Below the pieces are notes generated by a model, which made no database searches, was not told where the DNA came from, and saw only the letters and a list, made by a program, of their open reading frames with translations. Of a stretch of 64,000 nucleotides of DNA, positions 43,612 to 55,010 are shown piece by piece; the stretch's first letter is position 1, and each line of letters starts with the position of its first letter. Both the position numbers and the translations under genes were made by a program. The DNA lies in contig NW_019028982.1 in assembly GCF_002105155.1 (NCBI RefSeq), positions 518,501 through 582,500 of the forward strand, read 5' to 3'. The stretch comes from Lobosporangium transversale. Taxonomy: Eukaryota > Mortierellomycota > Mortierellomycetes > Mortierellales > Mortierellaceae.

Positions 43612-43654
<43 letters not shown>

Positions 43655-43692
43655 AAAAAATGAAAAAAAGGTATCTCAAAGTCTAAGATTCT
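43355..43692. other. Convergent spacer with three homopolymer tracts
   Basis: A27 (43369-43395), T29 (43533-43561) and A27 (43613-43639) lie between the converging BTB and fucosyltransferase genes. The T29 and A27 tracts are 51 bp apart and could pair as a hairpin. They may serve as bidirectional 3' end signals. Confidence 0.7.
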
Positions 43693-45165
43693 CTATGGTT
43701 CCATCACCCATACTGCATCCATTGAGAAAACATCCGGAGCCTCATACTCTGTTGCCATCCTGATCTCACCAATCAATCTACCCACATTACTAGAATAAGT
43801 CACGATGGTATGTCGACATTGTGTGGTGGAATAAAGGTCCTTCAAGAACATCTTTGCTTGATCCTCACGACTGACCTTTCCAGAGGTCACATCCTTTTCC
43901 CAACCCCGGTTTGTCCGTGGCATGATCTGATAATAGATCTTGAAGGTTGGATAGTTCTTTGTCGCCTCAATCACTTTCTGATCATCCGTCATCAAATAAA
44001 TATTGGAGACCCCGGTTCGCTCATGGATCTCGTAGGCCTTGGTCATGTATCTGTAAAACGGGATCAATCTGGATTCAGTGCCTTTGTCGCCATGTCGTAC
44101 ATGGATCGAGATACAATCTCGAGTCCTCAGCATGACTGTTGTTGCTCTATCATGCTCTTGTAGTCCTTCTCCTTGTTGTTGTTGTAGTCCTCGAATCCAT
44201 TCTCGAGTTTGAGCATTCGGTCGGATCACATAGTAGGTCAAAACAGATCTCCACCAGAAATGGCCTCGGTGGTTAAAAGTTGGGATGATGAGCTCTCGTT
44301 TATCCCCAAGGGGACCCACATCATCCGTCAACGATTTGAAATTCACGGTTGAATCGGTCCATTTTGAGAAATCGGTTTCGGGTGGAAGAGTCGTAAAGGC
44401 GGCCTCGAGATCTGAATAAGAACAGGTGGTGGTGGGTATAAATCCTTGAAAGGACGGTTTGGGTTGAAGGTGCTCATCCAATTGGATGAACAGAGTCATG
44501 TTATAATAAAGTGTCCATGCTAATCCCAAGCCTGCTGTATGCCAAACGGAACCGAAGCCGCTCCTGTTGATAATACCATAAAAGAAATTGGTACATCGAT
44601 GCTGTAGTCGATCCAGTTGAGCCTGTAATGACATCCGTTCCTTGTCCTCTTTGAATGTCTTCAAGATCTCGAATCCGTCTCCGCCAAAGGGATCAATGAC
44701 CCATTGGGATCTTGTCTGGACAAAACCATCTAGTTCTTGACCAAAGTTTTTACCGTCTCCTTGGACAATCATGATCCGTTTTACATGATCACTGACATCC
44801 TGCATAAGCTCTTTAGGAACCACAATCAGGTCATAATCACGCTCCTTGCAGTCACTGCCCAGACTGATAGTGGTTGTAGTTGTGGTACTGGTGGTAGTAG
44901 CATTGATCTTTCCACAGATGACTTCTATTTGTGTTTGATTCGCTTGACGGTGTATACAGATATCGTTGGTGTTTTTTTGAATTGGACAGAGAGGCCATTC
45001 GTTGATGACTCGGATATGATTACGATGTATTGGAAAAGTGATTAACTTTGTAATATGGGTGTGTAGTTGATATGTAACAAGGCCTATGATCAGGACGGTG
45101 ACCGTACAGGCGATTATCATCCCTCGCCTGAGAATGGTCAATTGGTGATCCATTGCTTCGGCCAT
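43693..45165 (-). CDS. FUT8-like (GT23) alpha-1,6-fucosyltransferase, type II membrane, 490 aa
   Basis: Single exon, ATG 45165 to TAG 43693. The layout is that of a Golgi glycosyltransferase: a short cytosolic tail, one membrane anchor (residues 16-34), a stem with a Thr-rich stretch (91-100), and a lumenal catalytic domain. GT23-like signatures are visible: CTNFFYGIINRSGFGSVWH (191-209), HVRHGDKGTES (355-365, cf. the HVRRTDK of FUT8), YLMTDDQKV (390-398) and TYSSNVGRLIGEI (456-468). FUT8 adds core alpha-1,6-fucose to N-glycans using GDP-fucose. It is shorter than animal FUT8 (about 575) and lacks the C-terminal SH3 domain. The acceptor is not provable from sequence; another GDP-fucose-dependent or related GT-B enzyme is possible. 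Confidence 0.75.
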   Translation of the reverse strand: MAEAMDHQLTILRRGMIIACTVTVLIIGLVTYQLHTHITKLITFPIHRNHIRVINEWPLCPIQKNTNDICIHRQANQTQIEVICGKINATTTSTTTTTTISLGSDCKERDYDLIVVPKELMQDVSDHVKRIMIVQGDGKNFGQELDGFVQTRSQWVIDPFGGDGFEILKTFKEDKERMSLQAQLDRLQHRCTNFFYGIINRSGFGSVWHTAGLGLAWTLYYNMTLFIQLDEHLQPKPSFQGFIPTTTCSYSDLEAAFTTLPPETDFSKWTDSTVNFKSLTDDVGPLGDKRELIIPTFNHRGHFWWRSVLTYYVIRPNAQTREWIRGLQQQQGEGLQEHDRATTVMLRTRDCISIHVRHGDKGTESRLIPFYRYMTKAYEIHERTGVSNIYLMTDDQKVIEATKNYPTFKIYYQIMPRTNRGWEKDVTSGKVSREDQAKMFLKDLYSTTQCRHTIVTYSSNVGRLIGEIRMATEYEAPDVFSMDAVWVMEP

Positions 45166-45277
45166 GTAGTTGCTTTCCTGGGGCTGATCTTGATAAGATA
45201 TCGCAATATTTTGTAAAAAAAAAAAATAATAATAATGATAATGATAATGATATTATAATATAATATAAAATACAAAA

Positions 45278-45339
<62 letters not shown>

Positions 45340-45872
45340 CGAGGATAGCTATATGGAGTTGACTGAGAGTGATGTATGGGTTATGTTCGAGTCCGGTTTA
45401 CTTTGAGTGGAAGAAAGAATTGAAAAATGAAAAGTGAAAGTGGAGAAAGAAAGGAAGAAAAGAAAGAATTTTTGTGAGACAGGGGAAGGGCGAGTAAAAA
45501 ACGGACGCATACATGTAAAAAAGTCTTAGGCTCACTCATCACCAGCCTGAGGACGAAGTTCGTGTGCACATGCACGTGCTGAAAGACAAATGTGGCTTGC
45601 TCTTGCAAACACTTTCGCTCTCCAAGTCGAACACACCGCGGAAAAGCTTTCATTCTCACAGCAGAAAATGGCTCTTTTTTCAGAGTCCTCTTTTTTTTTT
45701 TCTACACACCGCAGGGAAAGGCGTTTTTTTTTTTTTTTTTTTTTCTTTATTTCATGGATGAATGGTTATAAAAAAAATTGAGTAAATACATGGGATGCTT
45801 TTTTATAATATATGTATATATATATGTGTGTGTATGTGTGGTTTTTCTTTTTCTTCTTCTTCTTCTTTTCTT
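45166..45872. other. Spacer upstream of the fucosyltransferase, downstream of argininosuccinate synthase
   Basis: It includes a long ATT/TAA microsatellite (separate entry), purine-rich stretches and T-tracts (45697-45710, 45725-45744). It should hold the fucosyltransferase promoter on the right of its ATG and the 3' UTR of the next gene. Confidence 0.5.
45279..45339 (+). repeat. (TAA)20 microsatellite
   Basis: About 20 uninterrupted trinucleotide units, 114 bp upstream of the fucosyltransferase ATG on the minus strand (ATT in its sense). It lies in that gene's probable promoter or leader and is likely length-polymorphic. Confidence 0.9.
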
Positions 45873-47808
45873 TTAGATCAACTTCTGGCTCAATCCCCAC
45901 TTCTTGAGACGGATCGATTGAATCTTGATGAAACCTTCAGAATCAACGGGAGCGAAGCCACCCTGGACATCCATGGATGATTCCTCCATATCATACAAGT
46001 TGTTGGTCTTTGAAGAACGTCCCTCAACCACCACATTGCCCTTGTACAACTTCAAGCGGACCTCTCCATTCACAGACTTTTGGGAGGCAGCAATGGCAGA
46101 CAACAGGAACTCGGCCTCGGGTGAGAAGTACTGTCCGTTGTAGAGGATGTTGGAGTATTGGGGGGTCACGAATTGATCACGCAAGTTGCGAACCTGACGA
46201 TCCAATGTCAAGCCCTCCAAGTCCATATGGGCCACACGCAAGATCGTGCCTGCTGGGGTCTCGTAACAGCCACGGGACTTGATGCCAATGAATCGGTTCT
46301 CCACAATGTCCAGACGTCCGATACCGTTCTGACGAGCCAATTGGTTCAAGTACAAGAAGATCTCCAAGCCTCCTGTTACCTCCTTGTTCTCCTTGGAGTT
46401 GTTGATCACCTTCACGGGCTTGCCCTGAGCAAACTCGATGGTGATACGCTCAGGGATGTTGGGTGCATCCTCGGGATCAACAGTGAGCTTCCACATATCC
46501 TTGGGAGGGGTCACATCAGGATCCTCCAAGATACCGGCCTCATATGAGATGTGGAACAAGTTCTCGTCCGTGGACCAGGGCTTGGCAGCTGTCTGCACAA
46601 CAGGGATAGACTTTTCGGCAGCATAAGCGAGCAAGTCCTTACGACCCTGGAAGCGTTCATAGAAAGCTTTGAAAAAGGTAAGAAAAAAAAAAAAAAAAAA
46701 AAAAAAAGATCAGTTTTTGGATCTGTGAAGAAACAGTCACTTTTGTTCCTCCTTCTGATTTGCTCCAAAGAGTCATTTTTCAAAAGAGCAAAAAGATCAT
46801 CTTGTTGCTTTTGCTTTTGCTTTTGCTTTTTGCTTTACCAGGAATACGCCATGGGGCGATGACCTTGATATCGGGCTTGAGAGCATAGTATGCCAATTCG
46901 AAACGAACCTGGTCATTACCCTTGCCAGTGCATCCATGAGAGACGTATTGACAGTTCTCACGAGCAGCAATCTCCATCTAATGAAAGGGAGGAGGGATAA
47001 AGAAAAAGTTTCAAAGATACCATGTGTGTCAGATCAGGGTTAGGATCAGGATCAGGCTCAAGTTCAGGTGTTTGTGAGAGATAATCTTCCTTTCTCACAT
47101 CCAAGAAACCGTTAGATCCTTTCTGTTCCAAGACATTTCGAGTCATCTTTGATATAATATTTTTTTTTTTTTTTTTTCTTTTTCTTTTTGGATCCCAATT
47201 CATCTGATTTGATTATTGATCTCTTCCCCCCCCCTTTTCCTCTAACAAAACCTCCCTTCAATTCCTTTTATCGCACATAATCCTTACCTGACGACGAGCA
47301 ATGACAGGACGGGCGAGCGAAGTTCCGAGAAGATAGACTCCTTCGTAGATAGTGTTGGCTTGAACAGCTGGGTAGATCAACTCCTCGACGAACTCGCGTT
47401 GCAGATCCTGATTATCGTTATTTTATTTTTATTTTATATAGATATAAATTGTATTCATGTTGATTGATTGATTGATTGATTGATTGATCCAAAGTGAATT
47501 TCATGTTAGTTCAACATTGTTGATCCAACAATAATAATAATAAAAAAAAAGGAATTACAAAAAAAAAATATATATATATATATAATTACCTCAACGAAAA
47601 CCTTGGTGGCTCCACAACCTTTAGCCTTGACGACAGCAGCATCGAAATCCTCTTCCTGTCCGACGTTAGCCATGTAGCACATGACCTCGTATCCCTGTTC
47701 GATCAACCATGCAAGGATGCAGGAAGTATCGAGTCCACCAGAGTAGGCCAGGAGCACACGACCCTTTGAACCAGCAGCAGCAGCAGTAGTAGTAGTAGTA
47801 GAAGACAT
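45873..47808 (-). CDS. ARG1: Argininosuccinate synthase, 4 exons, 423 aa
   Basis: Exons on the minus strand: 47808-47590, 47407-47288, 46977-46839 and 46666-45873; phases 0, 0 and 1 all agree. The enzyme joins citrulline and aspartate using ATP to make argininosuccinate, the penultimate step of arginine synthesis, in the cytosol. The PP-loop [15 protein letters not shown] lies at residues 21-35. Later family blocks are [51 protein letters not shown] and [14 protein letters not shown]. The length matches the family (about 410-420) apart from a short extra Thr/Ala-rich N-terminus (residues 4-12). The second and third introns contain poly-T or T-rich tracts. Intron 3 carries a (TTTTGC)n-like run near its 5' end on the plus strand. 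The catalytic core looks complete. Confidence 0.96.
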
Positions 47809-48461
47809 GGTTTGTTAAAAGTGAAAGATGTGAGGATAGATGGGTGAGAAGGTGGCGTATAGTACAGAAATAACGTGTCAAGGATGTGACCGGTGTTGTT
47901 GTGGGGGCGAGAGAAATGTACAAAGTGAGTTAGTGAAGAAGGAAAGGAAAGGAAAGGAAAGAAAGAAACGAAAAGAAGAGAAAAAAGAATTTCTAATTTA
48001 TAACAAAAAAGAAAAAAAAAAAAAAAAAGATAAGGCTAGAGGTTTGAGGTGAAGATAACTAGATGGAGAGACTCTTGTTCCCCCACCCATTGATGATAAT
48101 TTTCCCATCTGCTACTTTTTTCAAATGTCCTTTGCCCTTTAGTGTCTAGCCCAGTGATTTTGACTTGCTTTTTGTCCAATGATTAAGCTCAATGATAATT
48201 TAACCTTCAAAGACTCATCAACAGTCAACCCAACCCAAGCCATTCATTTTCTCAGCCGGAATATTTTCGGTTGAGCAAAAAAAAACGTGGGAGAGTTTGC
48301 TCCTAGTCATAGAATACCTTATTCTGATATTTCTAACCTTTCTAGTCTCCCTTCTGGCCTTCTACGCCAAGTGAGATGAATACTGCCTATATATCGTCAT
48401 CAAGAGATCTAAAGCTTGCTTTTTACCTCTTTTGACAACTTCGTTGTTGGTTCTAATGAGG

Positions 48462-48493
<32 letters not shown>

Positions 48494-48771
48494 GTGATCG
48501 ATACTCATAAACATAGTTATTGGTGGGACGCCACAGTTGCCACTGATTTAGATCAAGCAGATCAGGAAGGGGAAGAGGAACAACTTCATATATATATATA
48601 TAAAAAAAAAAAGGTTTATCTTTCTTTTTATTTTAACATTTTAACAATATAAATAAGTGTGTCTTTCTATTAAAAATAAGGAGCGAGGTTTTTTTTTTTT
48701 TTTTTTTTTTTTCCCTTTTGTTCTTCGACCAAATGTTGAATACATTGATAATGAATATCGATATTAAGCTA
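47809..48771. other. Argininosuccinate synthase promoter and arrestin 3' spacer
   Basis: It has purine-rich runs (47935-48030), a 29-A tract (48461-48489), short TA repeats and a T-tract (48690-48711). No gene was supported. The 5' side of the synthase is at the left end of this region. Confidence 0.5.
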
Positions 48772-50437
48772 TTAAGCAGGATGATATTGAACATAGGTTT
48801 TGCCTGCATATGTATGATAAAAGGGAATCCACACTTGCTGCTTTCGCGGTGGCTGTGGCTGTTGTTGATGTTGTAGCTGCTGTTGATGTAATTGTTGCTG
48901 TTGTTGTTGTTGTTGTTGTTGTAACTGCTGCTGCTGCTGCTGCTGCTGCTGATACTGTTGTGTCGTCTGTGTAATTGGTGGTGACTGGTAGGGTTGCTGG
49001 TTTGCCACAACTGCCCCTATAGCTGCCGCCGACACTGGCGACAATGGGTACGATGATGATGTTGAAGAATTAGTCTGGGAAGGAGGCTGGGGTCGGACCA
49101 AAGGCGATGGCGGCGGCTTTGGAGCCGTGATCGGCGGAGCATTATTACTCACACCTATTCCGAATCCGTTTGTTGTGCTCATTGACGTCGCCGCTGTTGG
49201 GGGAGAAGAAGCTGGAGTTGGGGTTGAAGGAAGAGGTGGAGGAGGAGAAGTGAATCCCATCTGACTGAATTGATGTGATAAATCATGCTGCTGGCTTGAT
49301 GCGGAAGCAGAAGCAGAAGCAGAAGCCGCTACAGCCGCTGCAGCTGCCGCATATGGATTAACACCATGTGTTGTCGTAGTAGAAGTTGGGGTAGATGGAT
49401 CTATTGCGGTTGTGGTAGATGATGTTCTGGGCGGGGGTGGCGGATGATACGAAAACTGTGAGTGATCCGTATCTGGTTCTTTCACTGCATGAGGCCCATG
49501 TGGTTGAGGAGGCAGTGGCACAAACGAATGCGCCTCACTTGCCGCATTGGCAGTGCCCGAACCTGGGCTTGTATAGCCATTGTTAAAGGAGTCATTGAAA
49601 GAGTCTCTCTGTTGAGGATTCTTGGAATGGACCTTGCCACCGACAGACGCTGCTGGGGTAGAGGGCGTTGAAGGGACTTTGATATCATCCAGATTAACTT
49701 TGATTGTCTCATCAAAGTTAACATTCACCTTGATTGTATCATCTACTCGAAGTCCTCCTGGATGTGCAAACGTTGATCCTGAAGGTTGTCCATTGCCCAC
49801 TTTGGGCGAATCGACCCCCGGCATAGGCGACGATGCATATTGTTGAAAACTCATTACAGGGGTCTTTGGATGAGATGATGCCCCAGTTGGAGTAAAGGGC
49901 TGGGCGGCTGAGGATACGGGTGATGGCACAGGCATGGGAATATGGGTCAGACCTGGTGAAGGCGCTCCTGCTGCAGACGAAGTCTGTGCATAGCCCTGGG
50001 CGGGTGAAGGAGGCATTGGATAAGCTGGTCCTGCGGTAGGTGAAGGCATGGGCGGGACTGCCGGGGTTGGATATCCTTGAGACGATGTGACCATAGGGTA
50101 ATGATGGGATGTCTTTGGTGTAGGGTATCCTTGACTGTATGGATGGGGAATCGGAGCAGAGACCATTCCAGAAGTACTTCCAGGGGTCGATGCCATGGGC
50201 GCAGGATATCCTATTGGTTGAGTATGATGGGGTGTCTGGGGTATAGAAAAGGGCGATGGCTGCGCATAGGCAGACGTTGGTGTCTGCAATGGTGCAGGGT
50301 ATGGCTGTTGTGCTGATGGCGACTGCTGATGTGGAGCTACAGGTTGCATTGATGGATACTGTTGTTGATGCTGCTGTTGCTGATGGTGCACAGGTGGTTG
50401 AGCAGGCGGATATTGAAGATGCTGCGGGACAGGAGGC

Positions 50438-50468
<31 letters not shown>

Positions 50469-52031
50469 GATAATGGGCCTGTTGTTGTTGTTGATAATGG
50501 GCCTGTTGTTGTTGTTGATAATGGGGCTGTTGTTGCTGTTGCTGTTGGTAATGAGGGTGTGCCTGTTGTTGTGGATGCGTATATGGTTGATTCATATGCA
50601 CCCCTGCCGCTCCTGCTCCTGCTCCTGCTCCTGCTGCTATTGGTCCTGCTATTGGTCCTGTTATTGTTCCTGTTATTGCAGCTGGAGTATTTTGGGCCGG
50701 TAATGCAACGGGTGGGGATTGTACAGCCCCTGTAGAGCCCTGTCCTGGGGGGAATGGTCCAGGAATATAGATGTCGAAATCTGCGACCAACTTCTTGGAT
50801 GAACCATTGACATCGATTGTGAACAAGATCTTTAGTTTGTGAGTACATTTGATAATATCAGTGTCGATGGTGGTCATGATGTTATGGGCAGGTAAGGTGA
50901 TGGAGACCACACGTTCCAAAGATGCAGCCTGTGTGGGCCATGTTCCTTTGCCTTGTTTGTTCTCCACCAAGGTACGTTTTTCTTCTTTGACGCCCTTTCC
51001 TGGAGAGATGAACCAGAAGTATTCCTTGACCTTCATGTTCATCTCCTTGACATACCACCTCGCGCCCATTCCCGGTAAAGGATTCATCCGGACCGTCACA
51101 GGGACTGTTGATCCATGATGAAATGCTTTGCTGGGGATTTGGACCACATAGTCTAGAGCGTTCTCGAAATTGGCAGTATGTTGATTAGGGTAGATACAAT
51201 GTGGGTGAGTCGGGGGCAATGATTGGTAGATCTCTATAATTTGATCTGCATACAGATCCAGTTGAAATGTTGACCGTTTCCCGTTGGCCGAGAACCTGTA
51301 CTCGATCTTGCCGGTGCTCATTGTTAATGAATTGGGCAGATTGACTGGTAAGGCCAATTGAAAATCGTACACGTAATTTTGGTTTCCCTTTAGGACATGT
51401 CCCTTTGAATCCGTTTTCTCCAGAAATACCCAAGTCTTTTCTTCCAGCAATGGCCTCTTTGCTGAATAATATGTAGTATGTGAGCCATGCTCTATGAAAA
51501 GGAAAAGGGAAAAAAAGGGAAAAAATGTTTAAAAAAAGACTTTTTTTTTTTTTTTTTTTTTTTCATTTCTACAATTCTTATCATCAATTGGGTTATTTGT
51601 TTTTTTATAAAAAAAAAAAAAAAAAAAAATTACTTTCAGACCAACTGCAGGATATTTTGGCGGTAAAGGTAAGGGTGAGGGCCTTGAGAGTCAGGTCATC
51701 TTTATGGTTCACAATGAGTTTTCCTTTAATGAGAGGACCCTGAGTACCAGTCCATGGGAACATGAGTCGCTTTTCTCCTTTGGGATCATTCGTCTGTCCT
51801 GTTTATTTTATGGTTGTTGTGTAAAAAGAATGTTTGTGTGTGTGTGTGTGTATGTAAATGTATGCATGATGGATGGACTCGAGTGAATGTTAGTTAATGT
51901 TTCCCAGGTACAAACCTCCCCAATGGTGGCAAAAATAAAAAATAAAAATAAAAATAAAAATAAAAATAAAAATAAAATAAGCACTTGCCAATGAAAGCAC
52001 CTTCGAGGTGAATCTGCATAGACTTTGTCAT
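48772..52031 (-). CDS. Arrestin-like protein with long Gln/Pro/Ser-rich tail, 975 aa
   Basis: Exons on the minus strand: 52031-51989, 51798-51634 and 51491-48772, joined by phase to 975 residues. The N-terminal third has the arrestin fold pattern: IHLEGAFIG, PLIKGKLIVNHKDDLTLKAL, LTFTAKISCSW, KTWVFLEKTD, LPNSLTMSTGKIEYRFSA, IPSKAFHHGSTVPVTVRMNP and FDIYIPGPFPPGQG. Fungal arrestins of this type recruit Rsp5-class ubiquitin ligases to membrane proteins for endocytosis. I did not find a PPxY motif, so that link is uncertain. From about residue 330 the chain is low-complexity (poly-Q, PAQ, TPTS, alanine runs), broken by a DDTIKVNVNFDETIKVNLDD segment with two similar halves. Intron 1 has a GC donor (GCAAGT) and a normal AG acceptor, the only phase-compatible solution I found. 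Confidence 0.85.
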
Positions 52032-52849
52032 GATGACAATTCCAATTCGGGTTCCAACTCTTATTTTTTTTTTTTTTTTTTAAAAAAAAAAGGGTAGAGA
52101 TGATGATTAAGTAATAACGATTAAAAGTAAATAAGGAGTAAAGTAAAATAAAGATAATAAGAGGTTGAAGGAGAGAGCAAAGAGAAGAAGAAAAGAGAGG
52201 AGAGGAGAGGAGAAGAGAAGAAGAGGACGAAGGAGATATAAAAATAAAAAAAAAGATGAAGGAAGCATCACTGCAGATGTAACAAACAAAACAACGTTAC
52301 GCACTGCCACAATCCTATACTTGTTATACTTGTACATGTACATGTACATCTTATAAATCTTACAAAGTTGAAAAAATAAAAAAAAAAGACTCGACTTTCT
52401 ACCCTTCATCTCTCCTTTAGCTTGCAAACTGCGCCATTGCTATCATAGACTCCTCCTCCTCCTCCTCCTTCACGTTTCGCTTTTCGCGTCTTTTTTTTTT
52501 TTTTTTTTTTTTTTTTCGCTTTTAATGTATTCGCGTCATGCACCTCTTTAAATACCCACAATTGCTTTTTGTTATTAAATATACAACATGTCATACATAT
52601 TTTATCACTCACTCTATATAGTACAGATTGTTGTGTGTTGATCAAGGTGAAAGGTCAGATAATATATAAGTAACAAAGAAAAAGAAGCATCTTTCCAATG
52701 CATTCCATTCCATCATTTAGGACAATCCAAAAGGACAGATATTCACATCCACATCAATGCGCGTCTTGACTTTGTGGTTTTCAATTTGCTCCGCATTTTT
52801 TTTTTTTTTTTTTTTTAATACAAATCGTCGTACATTATAATGAAACGAT

Positions 52850-52884
<35 letters not shown>

Positions 52885-53119
52885 TTTAATAGAAAAAAAT
52901 ATATATCATTGGGATGAAAGAGTTGAGTTGAGTTGAGTTGAGTTGAGTTGAGTTGAGCAGAGTTGAGAGAGGGACATGACACGTCAAAAGGAATTTTTTT
53001 TTTTTTTTTCTTTTTAATGTGCAACTTTGGGAAAGGGAAATAAAAAAAAAATAAAAAAAATAAAAATATACATACATGTATAACATGTATATATTTATAT
53101 TTTTTTTCTTTTTTTTTTT
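52032..53119. other. Low-complexity spacer between the arrestin-like and ATP synthase genes
   Basis: Rich in A/T runs (52063-52080 T, 52491-52516 T, 52798-52816 T, 52852-52879 T), CTCCTC/GAGGAG runs and TA repeats. The arrestin promoter is at the left. No ORF looked coding; those in the track are encoded by the repeats. Confidence 0.55.
52920..52957 (+). repeat. (GAGTT)7 pentanucleotide repeat
   Basis: Seven GAGTT units plus GAG, followed by a degenerate copy after CAG. It lies about 160 bp from the stop codon of the ATP synthase gamma gene. It is not a telomeric motif. Confidence 0.9.
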
Positions 53120-55010
53120 TTAAAGAGCAGAAGCACCAGTAATAATATCAACCAACTCGGAGGTAATGGCGGCCTGACGAGTACGGTTATAAGTCATGGT
53201 CAAACGATCAACCATCTCACCCGCGTTCTTCGTGGCGTTCTCCATAGCATTACGCTTAGCTGACATTTCTGAGGCATGACCCTCGACCAAAGCCCAGTAG
53301 ATGTTGTTGGCAAACAAAAAGTCGTTGTAGTCCTCCAAGACGCCCTCATCAGCCTCATAGGCAGCGAAGCCCTCTAATATCACCATCATATCATATCATA
53401 TCATATCATATCATATCATAGAATATAATATAAATCCAGTTAGATTACAATTGACACGTAAAGAAACATGAAGAATAGAGAGAGAGAAAAAAAAAAAAAA
53501 AGAAAAAAAAAAACACGTTACCAGAACCCTTCAAGGCATCGAGAGAGTAGCTGGTGATGGGAACAGCCTCATAGGCGATAGCAGAGGTGAACTTGTTGTA
53601 GACAATGGTGGCATTGTCAAACTTGACACCAGAGGCCTTGATCGTGTCAACAGCAGCGCTGGCCTCTGCAAAGGTGGGGATGCTCTTGCCGATCTGGTTG
53701 AAGGACAACTTGATGTCACCACGGTTGGAACGAGACATCTGATTCTTGGCCTTATCACCCAAGACAACAATACCGGCGTTCTTGACCTCGGACTGGGCAA
53801 TGATCTTGCGAGTGGCCTTGGCAACAGACGAGTGGATACCACCGCAGAGACCACGGTCAGAGGATGAAACAACAAAGAGGTTGTCCTCACTCTCCAAGGG
53901 AGTAGCATTGGAGTTCTTGTAGATGGCTTTATAATATAAAAAAAGAAAAAAGAAAAAAGAAAAAAGAAAAAATCCGTTAAGATATACATCCATCCTCGAT
54001 TGGGCGTTCCCATTTCCTTCCTTGCTTTTTTGTTTTATTTCGCGCTAATAATAAAGATTTGCTTCGTACCAGCAGAAGAAGCGCCAAAGGTACGGGCAGT
54101 CTCCATAGCACGCTGAGCCTTGCTGACCTTGGTCGAGGCAATCATCTTCATGGACTTTGTGATCTTGCCAATGTTCTTGATGGAGTTCAAACGGAGCTGA
54201 ACTATTAACCCATTCATTCATCAATAAAAAAAAAAAGAAAGATTGCTTAGTTTTGAGTACCAATGAATGTTACAAACAATTTTTTTTTTTTTTTTTTCGT
54301 TCTTCTTAGTATCCCACTTACTCTCTCTAAGGGTGGCCATGTTACGAGTCTGGACACCGGCGCTGAATACAAAGAGATGATCATATTAAAGAAAAATAAA
54401 AAACATTATGAATAATTAATAATGTGGTGACTAATGAAAAAAAGTAATAAAAGATTATAATAAATTTAAAAGAAAAAAAAAAAAAAAAAAAAAAAAAAAG
54501 AAAGAGGCAATGGAAAGGATGGAAGGAAGCGTGTCGTGTCCAAGAGAGATGGAATTGAAAGATGAAATGTAAAAAAAAAAAGTGATGAGAAAAATGTTGA
54601 CATGTCGCGACAATGTGTTGTCTCGTAGTTTGTTGATGATCAGTCAGATCCTGTGCAAAAGAAGTCCGATGATCCATCCTTTCATCTTCAGTAATAAAAT
54701 AACAAAAAAAAATAATAATAATAATAAAAGGTCTTTTCTTCCATGATCCAATGCATCAGTCAACTACTCCATGTGAAAATAGGTTGATGGCATTGAAGTA
54801 ATAACATTTGCAAGAAATGAATCGTAAGGAAATAAAAAAAAGAAAAAAAAAGAAAAAAGATTGTTGGTGTGCGTATGTGGATGTGTGTGGTTTGTGTTGT
54901 TGTTGTTGTTGTTGTTGTTGTTGATGAGAAAGGTTGATGGGGTTGATGCTTCTAATTGTTGTTCAGTACCTGAGCGCCGAGGCAACGGGTTGAGCACGGG
55001 TGGCGAACAT
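53120..55010 (-). CDS. ATP3: Mitochondrial F1-ATP synthase gamma subunit, 5 exons, 290 aa
   Basis: Exons on the minus strand: 55010-54970, 54362-54322, 54201-54070, 53926-53522 and 53373-53120; all phases agree. Gamma forms the rotating central shaft of F1 and couples proton flow in Fo to ATP synthesis in the mitochondrial matrix. The first 27 residues (Ala, Arg and Ser-rich, no acidic residue) look like a mitochondrial targeting peptide. The mature start is [20 protein letters not shown], followed by [15 protein letters not shown]. Further family blocks are [17 protein letters not shown] and [18 protein letters not shown], and the C-terminus is [20 protein letters not shown]. The length fits the family. 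Exons 1 and 2 are both only 41 nt. The intron before exon 5 contains a (CATAT)n tandem repeat, and others hold long A/T tracts. Confidence 0.96.
53386..53420 (+). repeat. (CATAT)7 repeat in an ATP synthase intron
   Basis: Seven CATAT/ATCAT pentamers lie in the intron before the last exon (53374-53521), 13 bp from its acceptor. It is probably neutral. Confidence 0.85.

Noticed and set aside
45381-45410. GTTCGAGTCC as a tRNA B box
   Set aside because: No A box or foldable acceptor stem at the required distance upstream.
49739-50848. 369-codon minus-strand frame overlapping the arrestin gene
   Set aside because: It is a shadow of the Gln/Pro/Ser repeat region in another frame; its Thr/Ser/Cys runs mirror the CAG/CAA codons of the real protein.
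52920-52957. GAGTT repeat considered as a CRISPR-like or telomere array
   Set aside because: It is a simple pentamer without spacers, inside a low-complexity spacer of a eukaryotic genome.
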